Source: Lomentospora prolificans | Lineage: Eukaryota > Ascomycota > Sordariomycetes > Microascales > Microascaceae | Assembly (NCBI GenBank): GCA_029532625.1 | Contig: JARFXM010000010.1 | Coordinates: forward strand, 1,178,001-1,242,000 | Length of the DNA: 64,000 nt | Direction of reading: 5' to 3' | Shown: positions 1 to 13,351 of the stretch, in pieces | How the letters are laid out: every line of letters starts with the position of its first letter | Position numbering within the stretch: position 1 is the stretch's first letter | The notes under the pieces: model-generated | The model's database searches: none | Seen by the model: only the letters and a program-made list of their open reading frames with translations | Told to the model about the DNA's origin: nothing | Translations under genes and position numbers: made by a program

Positions 1-3000
1 AAATAGATATTTTAATTTATATAATCTTTAATATCTTATTTTAAGAAGTAAAGGGATAATAATATTCTATAGTCTTTTAGTTTAAAAAAAGTTTATAAAG
101 ATAAAAAAGAAATAGATTATAAATTAAATAAAAACTCTTTACTATTATAAAAAGCCTAAAATATTAATATTACTAGTTAGTAGAAGAAACCTTTTCTAAG
201 TCCTTACTAATTATTAAACTTTAAAAAGAGTAGTAAATACTCTTACTAAAGATCTAAAAAGAAGGATTATAAGATAAATCTCTAATCTATTAGTATTTAA
301 ATTTTATATTAACTATTAACTAGGGAAAATAAACTTTATAAACTCTTTATCTAGATATCTAGATTATATAAAAGAGAATCCTAATTATTAAGATATTATG
401 AAAAAGCTAGTTATAAAGCTATAGATTCTACTAACTTAGAAGTTTATTCTTTATTTAGATTTAATTCTTTATTTAAAAGTAAAGAAAAAGAATTATAAAT
501 TCTAGAAAAAAGAATTCTTAAAAGCTAGAGAAGTATTTTAAATATAGGAAAATAGGATTATAATATAAGCTATAACCTAGAAAGTAAGTAGAAGCTACTT
601 TAAGAGGATATTTATAATAGATAAAGTCTAAAAGTAGAATAAAAGAACTTTATTAATAAGATAATTAATTAACTTTTATAAAACCTTAATTAAATCTATA
701 TCTTTAAAAGAACTAGTAAAAAGCTAAATTATCTTAAAATAAAAAGTTAAAGAAGTTATAAAGCTAGAGAAAATTCTAAGATTAGACTAAACTAATAAAT
801 TTATTAGTATATTATAAATATTATAGGAAATAAACTTATATTATTAAAAAATTAAATAATATATTCTAGGAATACCTAAGGAGAGAATTTTATATTATAA
901 GGAATATAGATTATTACTTTATAAAAAAGACTAAAAAGCTCTTAAAGTAGAACTTATTAAGAGATATTATAATAACTTAAAAATAAATTACTTAAGGAAA
1001 AATTATATAGTAGAATTACTAAAATATTAATTTTACTAAGAGAATCTAAAAGTAGATATTTATAATTATATTAAAACTTATATATAATATTAAAATATAT
1101 AAAACTTTAATATAAACTTTATAAAAAATTAATCTTTTTACTTTTATTTAAATACTCTTTTTAAGAAATTAGTTTTAATTTTATTATAAAACTTTTAAAA
1201 GGTTAAATTTAAAATAGAGAATAAGTAAATATTATCTTAATAATAATATATTATTTTATTAAAAGTTATAAGATTTATTTTAATAATAAAGAATCTTAAA
1301 ATATTTAATTTTACTTAAATCCTTTATAAAAATTTTAAATATTACTTTAATATACTTATTAATATTATAATAATTAAAGAATATTATTTACTAGTTAATT
1401 CTAAATAAAACTTTATAAAATTAAAAAGATCTAATATTAATTATTTACTATATACTATTTTTAAATAAATAGATAAATAGAAAAAATTAATTAAAATTTA
1501 GTAGTTTACTTTTAAAAAGTATATACTAATAAAATTACTTAATAGAATTAAGTTTTAGAATAGATAGAATTTATTTATAATAACTTATTAAATTAAACTA
1601 TTAAGATTTTACTATTTAAAACTTTATATAAATACTACTTTTAATTTATAGAATTAATAATTTATCTAAACTAATTCTAAATTAAAAATATTAAAGAATA
1701 ATTAGATTACTTTTATAAAGTTTAAAGATAGATAATAGAATACTAAGTAATTATAATTAAAATATAGAAAAAATATTATAATAAATATAAAATAGATATT
1801 ATCTTTAAAATGAAATAAATAATTATATTATCTATTTAAACTTTCTTTTTAAAATAATAAAAAAGAAATTAATATTAATCTATATTTATATTAAAATTCT
1901 TAAATATATAAAATAGAATATTTATTAAGTTAATCTCTTTACTAAGTATTAGTAATTATACTTTATATTTCTAATAAACCTTCTTAAATCTTAGAAAGAT
2001 TAAGAAGATAAAAATATTTTTTAAACTCTTTTAGATCTAGAAAAGGAACTAAAAGAATAAGAAGTTAAAGAAATTATTAGAAAATAAAAAGAAAATAAAA
2101 CTAAATTTTATCTAATTAAGTAAATAGAATTTCTAGTAGAATAGAATAGTTAGGAACTATTAAAGAACTTAAATAATATATAATAAGCTATTATAATATA
2201 CTATTAAAAAAATAAAAAGAAAGAATAAAATTATTAAAAGATTCTCTAAAAAGATAGAATTAGAGTATTAGGAGCCTCTATAGGAATATTAACTAGTAAA
2301 TTATTTATAATATCCTTTAATCTTAATTCTACCTTCTTAATAAAAATTTAAAAGATTTATTAAGAGTTTAACTAGTTAATAAAATATTTTAAAATATAAA
2401 TAAAGAGATAAGTTTTAATTATAAAAGTAGTTTAGAGAAAAGCTTAAATTACTTTTTAAGTACTTTAATTATTAATATATTTTATAAGTTTATATAACTT
2501 ATAAAAAGCTTTTATAAAAGATTTTTTTATTTATTTACTTTATTAAAGTTTTAGTAAAATAGTATCTAAGATAAAAAGTAAAAAAAGTATTATAAATATA
2601 TAAAAATAAAATTAAATAGTTCTAGCTTTTTAGAACTTTCTAAAGTATATAATCTATATTTCTAACTAGAAATTACTTTTTATTATTTATAATAAGTAAA
2701 TCTAATTAGTTTAAATAGATTAAATTAACTTTACTTAATTTAATAAGTTAATATTCTAAAATAGCTTAAATATAATAAGTAATTATAATATTATTTATTA
2801 TAAGAATTTAGAAGTAATATTAATCTTAGAATAACTATAGAAAAGTAATAAAACTTATAATTTAAAAAAGAATAGTAATTATAATTAAAAAGTATAGAAA
2901 GTATTACTCTTTATATATAAGAATTTTACTAAGCTTACCTTTATTAATATATACTAAAATAACTTTAGAGATATTATATAAAAGTTATAATAAATATTAA

Positions 3001-3745
3001 AACTTAGATAATATATTAATTATAATATTACTAGTAATCCTTTCTAAAACTAGAGTATAAATAGTTTTTATAGAATAGTAGATATATTATTAAAATAAGT
3101 TTAAAAAGATAAGAGGAATCTACTAAATTAAAATAGTTATAATTCTTATAAAATAAAGGTTAAATATATTTTAAAATAATATAAGCTAGAAGTTAAATAA
3201 AAGCTATATAAAAACCCCCTATCTATTAATATAAAGTAAGAATAAGTTTAAATAGACTAAGAGGGTATATTTAAAATAAAGCTCTAAGTTAAACTTAATA
3301 AGTTAACTTTACTTAGGGTTAAACTTAATATTAACTAAGCTTTTATTATAAGTAAAGTCTAGTAAGTTATATTATCTAGTAGATAAGTTATTATAATATT
3401 ATATTTAAGATTATATTTAAAATTATATTTAAAATATCTTTAAATCTTAAAATAAAATATTATAAAGTTAATAATCTAGGAGAAGAGGAAGAAAAAAGAG
3501 AATCTAAAAATAGAAGCTAGAAGATATAGTAGGCCTTCTAGGACTTATTTCTAAAAGTAAGAGCTCTCTATAAAAAGAAAGAAATCTTAAATAATATAAT
3601 AAATATTATTAATAATAACTATACTTATTATAAGATTATAAAGGGGGGGAAGTATTAAAATTTATAAAAAATATAAAGAATAGATTAACTCTAAATACTT
3701 AAAGAATAATAAGAGAACCTTTAAGATTTAAATAAAGATAAATAA
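1..3745 (+). mobile_element. Family A Ty3/gypsy chromovirus, 3' part of copy A1
   Basis: Collinear with copy A2 at about 22801-26431. It enters the window inside pol: RNase H and integrase relics occupy roughly the first 1.9 kb, and a chromodomain-like relic lies at about 2101-2215, where a reading frame ignoring stops gives residues such as LVE-NS-EL-KNLNN resembling the W-x-G/WEP/NL pattern. About 1.5 kb of unassigned AT-rich internal sequence follows. The 3' end and 3' LTR are missing because C1 sequence begins at 3746. No frame is intact. Family identity rests on alignment to A3, whose RT motifs are readable. Confidence 0.8.
2101..2215 (+). pseudogene. Chromodomain relic of family A element A1
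   Basis: Read in one frame with TAG/TAA taken as former CAG/CAA/TGG codons, this segment keeps the spacing of a chromodomain at the end of a chromovirus integrase: an aromatic/acidic strand, a W-x-x-W-E-P-like centre and a terminal N-L-x-x-x-x-x-I helix. The homologous stretch in A2 is near 24790-24900. Chromodomains of this type are known to steer chromovirus integration to methylated-H3K9 chromatin; that role here is inference. Confidence 0.5.
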
Positions 3746-4949
3746 TATCTATCCCTTTAGTTCTATAAGTATACTAGGTAGTAACTATAATACTTCTTAA
3801 TTTTATCTACTTTTTAATAAATATAAAAATCTTATAAATTATATAATATTCTTTTACCTTCTATATATTAATAGTTATTATATACTATCTTAAGGATAGC
3901 TTATACTATTAGGTATAGTATATATAGCTTATAATTACTCTTAGTATTAATAAAGTAGAGGAGGCTATTATTTTCCTAGAATAGCCTAACTAGTATTAGC
4001 CTCTTCTAGCTTATCCTAGCTTCCTTTTCTTTTTATTATCTAATTATATATAATACTTTTCCTAGCTTACTATCCTTCTTATAACTATTAATAATTAGTT
4101 ACTATAGATCCTCTATTAACTAGATTACTAGTATTTATATTTCTTACCTCTCTACCTCCTTTAAGGTATATACTTATTTATCTAGTATATCTATCCTAGT
4201 ATTATTTAATTTATTAGGTTATTTATAGTCTAGCCTAGTATCCCTTATAAGTATAGTTAGTAATTATAAAAGTATATCTAGTATTATATTTAATAGTCTA
4301 AGTATATAAAAAACCTAAAGATTAAATTATAATAGTTAGTTTATAGTATTTATTAACTTTAAATTAGTCTTACTAAGATTTATAGTCTTTAATAAGGTAT
4401 ATTTTATAATCCTTTTAATAGTAAGTAATCTATAAAGATAACTATTAAGGATTTATTTACTTTAACTATTTTCTATAGTTTCTTTACTATTTAGATAATT
4501 ACTATTAATTCTACTTTTATTAATCTATACTTCTTTTTTATATTTAAGTATATATAAGATAGAAAATATAATAACTATAATTCTATTATTATAATATCTT
4601 TTCCTAGAATAGATTTACTATTCTATTCCTTACTATATAATTAGAATATATATATATTAAAAGTAATTCTACTAGTATCTACTTTTAAAAATAATATTTA
4701 ATCTAGATCTATATAGTATAGTAATATTTACTTATAGAAGAAGGATTATAGGTTAGTAAATACCTCCTATTCTTCTAGTATTAAGGTAAACTTATATTTA
4801 CTTACTTTCTACTTCCTCTACTACTTATTATTCTTTCTAGGGATAATCTCCTAGCTCTCTTATATAGCTTTTAGTTTTATAGTTTTCTACTTCTATAGTA
4901 GTACTATTTATATATTAAACTATAGGATTATTATATAGATAAATATTAT

Positions 4950-5560
4950 TATATTAATATAGTATTCTAACTTTTCTAAATTATTAAAGTATTATATTAT
5001 TTATTTAAATCCTAGAATATAATTACTTATCTTCTATTTACTATTACTATAAAAGATATAACTAAGGAGAGTAATACTAGAGAAGTCTATAAAGGATTTA
5101 TTTATAGAGATATATAAGTAATTCCTACTTATTATCTATATTATAATCTTTATATAGTATAGATACTCCTCCTTTATATTACTAAAGATATTAATATTAT
5201 TAATATATACTTATATAAAATAATAATACTTAAAGAATAAGTAATTTATATATTATTATATAAATACTAGTAAGTTCTTAAAACCTATAAGAACTATATT
5301 TAATTACTCTAACCTCTATAAGCTAACTACTATTATATAGTTATAATACTTATAATAGATTAGTAACTAATAAAAGAACTTTTTAGTATTTAGGCTACTA
5401 AATACTTATTATAGAGTATTTCTATAATATCTTCCTAATTTAATAGTAGGTAAATATCTAGTATTACTTACTTATTTAGTAGTTATAGGTTAATAACTAC
5501 TTTTTTATTATATTTCTTAGTATTTATAGATTAATATACTATAAATACTAAGTAAGTAAT
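4950..5560 (-). pseudogene. Reverse transcriptase relic of C1
   Basis: Read on the minus strand, with stops taken as mutated Gln/Trp codons, the segment gives Y-I-N-N-I-x-I-F-S-N-x-x-E-E-Y followed by I-S-x-x-K-S-F. This matches the YxDD-to-KSF spacing of fungal Ty3-like RTs. Both catalytic Asp codons read Asn, the change expected from RIP of GAT in a TpG context. No intact frame. Confidence 0.6.
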
Positions 5561-8500
5561 TAATACTAGTTACCTTATCTATTCTATCTTTCTTTACTAG
5601 TAAAAAGGGTTATAAGTTTTATCTAAAATAAATCTTTTAGTATTTACTAATAAGTATTAATATATATTTTATTTTTAGTTTTACTAACTATTAGTAAGGT
5701 TAATTCTTATTTTATCTTTTTCTATTATAAGTAAAATCCCTTAATCCTTATAAATAATCTTATATATATTTATAAGGTTAGTTATCTTTATTATAAATTC
5801 TAAGTTAGTATTTACTATTAAGAACCCTTTTTTAGTCTTTATAACTAGTATTTTCTCTAGTATATTAATACTATAACTAGGGATTTAATAATTAATATCT
5901 AGAAGTACTTTTTAGGTTTATTTTTATTCTTCTTATATCTCTACTACCTCTTTCTCTACTATTTATAGCTATTAGTAAGTAACCTCTTTTTTAATAGGAT
6001 TATCTAATTTTTTTATTACTTCTATTAATATTATAAATACTTATTCTTTAGAATTACTTATTACTATTCTTCCTACTCTTTTATTATACTTTATTATTAT
6101 CTAGGATACTATTAGATTACTAGCTATTACTATCTTAGAAGTAGATTATAATATCTTAACATTATAGATATTATTATATATTAACTAAAAGTAGTAAGTT
6201 TACTTTTACTTACTATCCCCTTCCTTCTATTACCTAACTTTTCCTACTTTTATTAGTTTTAGAAAGTTAATATAATAAAGAGGGATTATTATTTTAGATT
6301 CTAGTAGAATTTTTATTATATAAACTACTACTATCTTTCTCTCTATTCTTCTTTTCTTCTTTAATATCCTTAGATTTACTTTTATCCCCTAATATCCCTA
6401 ATATATTAGGAACTTAAGAATTCCTTTTTATAAGTTAATTATTACTTCTATCTATATTAAGAAATTATTACTAAGTAATAACTTAGGATTAAGGTTATTA
6501 ATAATATTTATTATTATAATTATATAGCTATTAACTTCTATTTCCTATATAATTCTAGGAATATAGAAATTAAAGCTTACTTCCTTAGTAATATTAAAAT
6601 TAGCTTTTATACCTACTATTATAACTAGTTTACTTTTAGTAGTAAATACTATATTTAGTAAACTCTTAGTAAGCTATTCCTTATTAACTAAGATAGAATT
6701 TACTTTTATATTAAAATAGATCTTTACTTTTAGTCTATTCTTCTTAAATTATACTAGTATTTATAAATATATTAATTATTAGTCTTTTAGGATAAGGGTT
6801 AGTAATATTATTAGGTTAATTACTTATCCTAGAGAGTAGAATAGATAATTATTATTTACTATCTAATTTCTTAGGTATAATCTCTTATAGTCTCTTTTTA
6901 TACTAATCTCCTTATCCCTTCCTTACTATTTATATCTCTTAATCTAATAATAATAATATAAAACTTTCTTAGATTAAAATACTTTTTTATATATTAAATA
7001 TATATTTACCCTACTCCTCTCTTCCTTACTTATTAGCTAGGAATAGTAGGTATTAAATTCCTCTTTATTAATTCTACTCTTACTCTTATTATTTATACTA
7101 ACTAGCTTATTTTTTATAATAAATATATTATCCTTTTCTAGCTTAGAAATATTATCTTTACTACTTCCTTCTTTACTTATTATTATAAAAGTATATCTAG
7201 CTTATTTTAGCTTTCTTTCTTTCTTACTAGTATTAAGGTTATCCTTATATATCTTTTTAACTAGATAACTTCTCTTTTACTAGTTATTTCTTTTCTAATA
7301 GGTTTTAAGCTATTAAAGATATTTTTTATCCCTTTATTTTATTTACTATAGCCTTCTTAATAGTTATTATAGTTAAGAGTTACTTAAGTAAAGTAGGGTA
7401 TATTAATTAAAGAACTCTTTTTAGTAAAGGGTTTATCTCTCTTTTTAATCCTTCTTTATTACCTTCTTACTAGTATTTAGTTTTTTATAAGCTTTTTTTT
7501 ATATTCTAGATTATTATATTCTTAGTATAGCTTATTCTACTATTACTATTAGTTTAGCTAAGCCTAGTTTATAACTACTAGCTTACTTTTACTATCTATT
7601 TTATTTATTAATATTATCTCTACTAACTAGATAGATTCTTCTATTAGTAGCTAAGAAATAGTAAAAGACTATCTTAGTAGTTTAGCCTTCTCTTCTACCC
7701 TTATTATCTACTTATTAGTATTCTCTCCTTCTAGTAGCTGTACTATTACTATTTATAAGATAGGGTTTAAGTAATTATAAGCTACTATTAGCTAACTATA
7801 GATACTACTATTATTCTATATTTATATATATTATATATATTAAACTATAAAATTATATACTAGCTTTTACTTTTTTATATCTACTATTATATATATATTC
7901 TTAATTAACTATTCTTTAGCTTTATATTTTTAAATACTAAATTATTAATATAGGATAGCTACTTATCTATTAACTATTCCTTATTATAATTACTACTTTT
8001 TTTATAAGGAAATAATCTTATTCTACTATATTAGTATTTTACTTCTTAATAACTTATAGAGACTAATTATTATCTAGTATACTTTTTTTATATTATCTAA
8101 AGCTTTTACTTTTAGTATATTAGTAAAAAAAGTTATATTATAAAAGTATATTTATTTATTATCTATAAAATATCTTTATTTACTATATTTTTTCTTATTA
8201 ATATCTAGTTAAAAGAAACTAATTAACTTAATTTATTATTAATATTCTAATATTATCTTACTTCTAGATAGTAATATAAGTACTAGTACTATAAAGTTAG
8301 GATATAGTAGTTACTAAGGTATTACTTTTTAGAATATTTATATAATAGCTTCTATTATCTTAGTTATATCTAGTTATCCTTAACTTCTAATTAGTAAATA
8401 ATTATTAGTTCTTTATAAGCTAAATCTAAGAGTAGGTTTATAATCCTTATCTATTAGCTAGTTATAATTACTATTTTATCTTAATAATAGGATTAGTAAT

Positions 8501-9470
8501 ATTATTAAAAGTCTTTCTAAGGATTAATACTAAATAACTAGTATACCCTCTAGTACTAGATATTATAGCTAATTAAATCCTAGTTATAAGTACCTTAGTA
8601 TAAAAGTATTATCCTTTATTTATACTACTAGACTCTATATATATAAATTTTAAGGGTAGTAGATACTAGGTACTTATTAGTCTAGTTAGTAAGTATTTCT
8701 ATTATTATCTCCTCTTCCTCTTAGTATAAATCTAGTTAGTAAAAGTTAACCTTCCTAAATATAAAAAGTAATAGTTTATAATTATTTACTAATACTTACT
8801 ATTAGCTCTAAAATATTTTTTATAATTAGGATAATATATTAATTAATAAGTATATTATATCTTTTACTAATAACTAGTATTTTATACTAATCCTAACTAG
8901 CTATTACTAGGTATCTTTTACTATAGTTTAGTCTTTTCTTCTAGGTTCTAAGTTAGCTTTCTTTATATAATTACTATTCTAAAGAGGCCTTAGGGGAGTA
9001 TTCTCTAGCTATTTCCTATAGAGGAGAGAATACCTTATTTAGTAAGCTAGTAGTTTTATATTTATAGAGGTTATTATTATTATTAGAATAGGGAAAGTTA
9101 CTAAGGGTATTTAAAGAGGAAGTAATTACTACTATTTAAGTATAAATTACTTCTTCTTTTTTACTTTTAATAGGTAGTATTTTATTAAAGTTTAAAGGAT
9201 TCCTACTATTACTAGCTTCTTTTATTCTTATTTATTTTTACCTTCTTAGCTTATAATTACTATAAAGGTAATTTATAGCTAGATATTTATATATATTATT
9301 AGTTATTATTACTAGTTAGTAATTCTATAATTACTAGTATCTTATTAGTTATAATCTCTTTTAAACTAAGATTATAAAGGCTTTATTATAATTATTTTAT
9401 TATTAAGATTATTTTTCTAAGAAGTAGTTTCTTATTTTAAAGATAAAGGTTAAATAAGTAATACTATTAC

Positions 9471-9803
9471 TATTATAACTTATACTATATCTACTTACTT
9501 ATTAGCTATTAAGCTATTAATAAGTAAGTAAGAGGGTTTTATAATACTATTTATAGATTTAATATAGTTACTAGTTTATATAAGTTTACTTCTATATAGT
9601 TAGTTAGTATATAGGTAGGTATTCTCTTATAATAGTAAAATAGTCTTATTTTTTCTATCTAGCTTATAGTTCTTTACTTCCTTTATATATTCCTTACTTT
9701 TAACTTTTAGTATTACTTACTTACTACTAAGGTTCTGCTAGAGTATGTTTATACTTGCTTATATAGTGTAGTGTGTTATGGAGTGCCTCTATGCTTGCTT
9801 GCA
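9471..9803 (-). repeat. 5' LTR of C1
   Basis: Reverse complement aligns with both D LTRs (36442-36790; 38653-38844 plus 44766-44922). The inner end, TATTATA on this strand, is the RIP form of the TGTTACA seen as TGTAACA at 44916-44922. The outer end near 9735-9800 keeps TpG and CpA dinucleotides. About 16 bp of the tip are missing compared with D. Confidence 0.75.
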
Positions 9804-10232
9804 TTTTTATAATTATATTAGAATTTATATATAGTATTAAAATAAATAAAAACTTTAATATAAACTTTATAAGAAATATGTCTTTTTACTTTTACTTAAA
9901 TATCTTTTCTAAAAAATTAATTCTAATTTTATTATAAAACTTTTAGAAAAATAAATTTAAAATAAAAAGTAAGTAAATATTATTTTATTAAAGTTATAAA
10001 GTTTATTCTAATAATAAAAAGTTTTAAAAGTATTTAACTTTACTTAAATCCTTTATAAAGAAATTAAATATTATTTTAGTATACTTATTAGTATTATTCA
10101 TGATTAAAAAATTTTATTTACTAATTAATTCTAAATAGAATTTTATACAACCAAAACGATTTAATACTAATTATTTACTATATAATATCTTTAAATAAAT
10201 AAATAAATAGAAAGAATAAATTAAAGACTAAT

Positions 10233-10609
10233 TGTTACGGGCTAGCCGCGAAGTATGGTCTGCAACATAGGGCCCAGATATATCTATTATAAAATAACTA
10301 GAGAGTAAAAGGAAAGAATAGAAAGAAAAGGGGTCTTCCACTATAGTAGCAGTTATATAGAAGCTATCTACAGGGATATACACTCCTATAGGAGTAGGTC
10401 CATAGTAGGGTCATAGTCTTCTAGATAGGGGGCATATATATAGTCCTACTATAGTAGGTCTATAGGGAGATTACTTATAGACCTCCTAATAAGGGGTTAT
10501 ATAGGTACTCTAATTATAGTAGGCCTATTAGGAGGATATAGTCTTTTTTTAGAGGGTATAGGGGTACTAATATTACTAGTACTTATATTCTAGGGTTTAA
10601 CCTATTATA
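10233..10609 (-). repeat. LTR of B1 (377 bp)
   Basis: Aligned with the 440-bp B2 LTRs it starts TGTTACGGG and ends CCTATTATA, the RIP form of CCTGTTACA. It is about 63 bp shorter because it carries one fewer internal tandem unit. Confidence 0.75.
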
Positions 10610-11215
10610 ATACCCCTATCCTCCTATTAAAAGGCCCTTTATAGGGGCTTATAGTAGCTCTATATAGTCTCTAGGGGTTATTATAATCTTCTATAGGCCT
10701 ATCTACTTTAGTAATAGGTTTATAGTATACTTTATAAGTATCTAATACTATTATCTCCTATATATTTTCTACTAGCTCTTAAGTAGGGACTATATAACTT
10801 TCCTAGTATACTAGGGCTTTATAGAGCTAGCCTCTACCTTACTTTTTCTACTTAGTATAAAGGATTTATACTATTTAGTACTTCTCCTCTCTACTTTTAT
10901 AAAGAGGTAGGGGTTATATATTATTAGTTTACTAGCCTAGTAGTAGGTTATTATATACTTAGTATAGGAGGTCTATATTAAAGTACTTATAGATATTACT
11001 AAGGATATCTAGTTTTATAATATTAGTACTTAGTACTAATATTACTATATACTTATAGTAGAGCTAATCTAGCTTCTTTAATAGGTATAGTAAGTTATAG
11101 TTTCTTACTTAAAGCTAGACTTTATTACTAACTTTAAACTATTTAGCTAGGTAGTACTATATATTTACTATATCTTCCTATTATAGTTAGGCTATAGCTA
11201 TTAATATAGTAAACT
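10233..11215 (-). mobile_element. Family B chromovirus fragment B1 (3' end with LTR) inside A4
   Basis: Starts TGTTAC and carries a 377-bp LTR (10233-10609) matching B2, then continues into the 3' end of the minus-strand coding region, including the segment that in B2 holds the chromodomain, ending near 11205-11220 where A4 sequence resumes. Only the 3' end of a B element is present. The first 40 bp of the LTR are hardly mutated (CpG and CpA present); the rest is. It is accompanied by loss of about 700 bp of A4, so this is not a simple insertion. Confidence 0.75.
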
Positions 11216-12894
11216 ATTATTATTTATTATTAGAAAAAAACTAAAGAAAAAAAATAATTTATATAAACTTTTTAAAATAATATAGTTAAAATATTAAAAG
11301 TTTTAATAAGAATATAATTAATAGATCATTAGTGATGTATAGTTTTAATTTTATCTCCTAAATGAAAACTTAAAGAATTTATTATAGATTTCATCAACTA
11401 ATAATTCTTTTTTAAATGAAAAGAAATTTTTTAATTACGAAAACTGTTTAAAAGAAAGATTTAAATTACTTCTTAAATACTTTATTTATTCCTATAATTA
11501 ATAAACTTATATGATGTATAAAAAGCTTTTATAAAGAATTCTTATTTATTTTATTGAAGTTTGAGTAAATAATATTTTTAGTAAAAACTTAAAAAAAATT
11601 ATATATATATATATATATATAGATAAAATAAAATAACTCAGCTTTTTGGGATGTATTAAAATTTAAATTTTATATTTCTAATAAAGTAAATGCTTTTTAC
11701 CATTTATAATTAATAATCTAAGTACTTTAAATAGACTAAATTGATTTTCCTTAACTTAATATATTTAATAATTAACTTTAATGAATTATAATATTATTAG
11801 TAATAAAAGTTTGAAAATTAAGATTAATTCTTAGAATGATTGTAAGTAAATAATAGTTAATATTTATAGTTTAAAAGAGGACAGTAGTTTTAATTAAAAG
11901 ATATAAAGAATATTTTTTTATTAGTAAAGACTTTATAAAGTTTATTTGTATTAATATATATAAAAGTAACTTTTGAAATCTTCTACAAAAGATATAATAA
12001 ATACTAAAACTTAGCTAAAGTATTAACTACAATATTGTTAGCAGTTTTCTCTAAAAGTAAAGTATAAATAAATCTTATAAAGTAGTAAATATAATATTAA
12101 AATAAGTTTAAAACAGTAAAAAGAACCTAATAAATTGGATTAATTATATTTAAATAAAATAGAAACTATATAAACTATAAAAGATAAGAATTTAATATTA
12201 AATAAAATCCAAAAAAAGATTTCAATAAATTATTTATATGAAGTAGATGTAAATCTAGATAATTAAAAAAGATATCATAGAGTAAAATTTAGAATTAAAA
12301 TTAATATTAATAAACTTTTACTCTAAGTAAGTTCAATAAATTATGTTATTAAAAGTATAAGTAATTATATTATTAGAATTATAAATAATATTAAGACACC
12401 TTTTTTTTCTAAAGAAAAAAAAAGATTAAATTAATAATATAAGATGGAGTAAAAGGAAAGAAGAAATCTAAAAGTAGAAGCTGAAAGATATAGTAAATCT
12501 TCCAAAGTTTCTCTTTTTAAAAATAAAGGTTTTGAATAGAAAATAAGAAACCTTAAACAATATAATAAATATTATTAATAATAATTGTATGTATTATAAG
12601 ATTATAAAAGGAGAAGAAATACTTAAAATATCTAGAATTCTAAAAGACTTAATAGATCTATAAACCTTTGAGAAAAAAAAGAACTTTTAAGATTTAAAAT
12701 TTGAGATAAATAAATTTTATAATATTTTAATAAAAAGTAAGAAATAATATACAATCTACTTGTTAATTTTGAACGAAAGATTTAAAAGTTAACTATTTTA
12801 TATTTTACCTTTTTTAATAGGTTTTTTTAATAAAGAAAAGGATTATATAAAAGATTCTAGATCAAAGACTAATTATAAGTTCTTAAAAGTTTAT

Positions 12895-13351
12895 TATAAA
12901 AGGATTCTTTCATTGAAAGATCTAGTTATATCTAGCTAAGTTGAAACTAAGAGTTAACTTTTTTAAATCTCTAAATACTTTTCAATTATAGTAGAAATTA
13001 AGAAAGTTTTACTAAAAATATTTTAAAACAAAAATAATAAATCAGTGAATCTTAAAAACTTTATCTTCTAGTTAAGATCTTATATTTTAGACTTTCAGAG
13101 CTAGAGATAATTCCAAGGTAAACTAAAGATAGTCTAGAGACAGTCTAGAGATAGTCTAGAGCTTACTTAAAGAAAAATTAGATAAAGATATAAAAGCAAG
13201 TTAGTTAAAAAGCCTTAAAAGTAAAAAAAAAGGGGTTTTTAAACTAAAGTCTCTATTTACCTTCTACAAACCTATAGTGAATACTTTCTAATCTAACTCT
13301 ATAATACTTATAGTCTTTTTACTTAAGCTTAACTATATTATATCCCTTATA
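12895..13351 (+). repeat. 3' LTR of A4
   Basis: Begins TATAAAAGG and ends CCCTTATA, the RIP forms of a TG...CA LTR. It aligns over its length with the A2 and A3 LTRs (454-455 bp) but keeps several CpA and TpG sites. E sequence follows directly. Confidence 0.75.

Larger units (their letters stand above)
3746..9803 (-). mobile_element. Family C Ty3-like retrotransposon, copy C1 (3' truncated)
   Basis: Minus-strand element. Its 5' LTR is at 9471-9803 (lacking about the first 16 bp), followed leftward by a gag-like region homologous to element D (about 9470-7210) and then pol. The reverse transcriptase relic is at about 4950-5560: on the minus strand the active-site box reads Y-I-N-N (Asn codons at 5196-5201) followed by I-x-I-F-S and, about 45 residues on, K-S-F, as in a fungal Ty3-like RT group. 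No opposing LTR is found at 3746, so the 3' part is lost. Almost no CpA, TpG or CpG remains except at the 5' LTR tip near 9735-9800. Confidence 0.7.
9804..13351 (+). mobile_element. Family A element, copy A4 (5' truncated, interrupted)
   Basis: From 9804 to 10232 it aligns with A1 from about position 1060 (integrase). It is interrupted by B1, then resumes near 11216-11225 at the equivalent of A1 position ~2195, so about 700 bp around the integrase end and chromodomain are absent. It ends in a complete 3' LTR at 12895-13351. Unlike other copies it retains scattered TpG, CpA and CpG, for instance near 11331-11345 and 11440. Confidence 0.75.
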
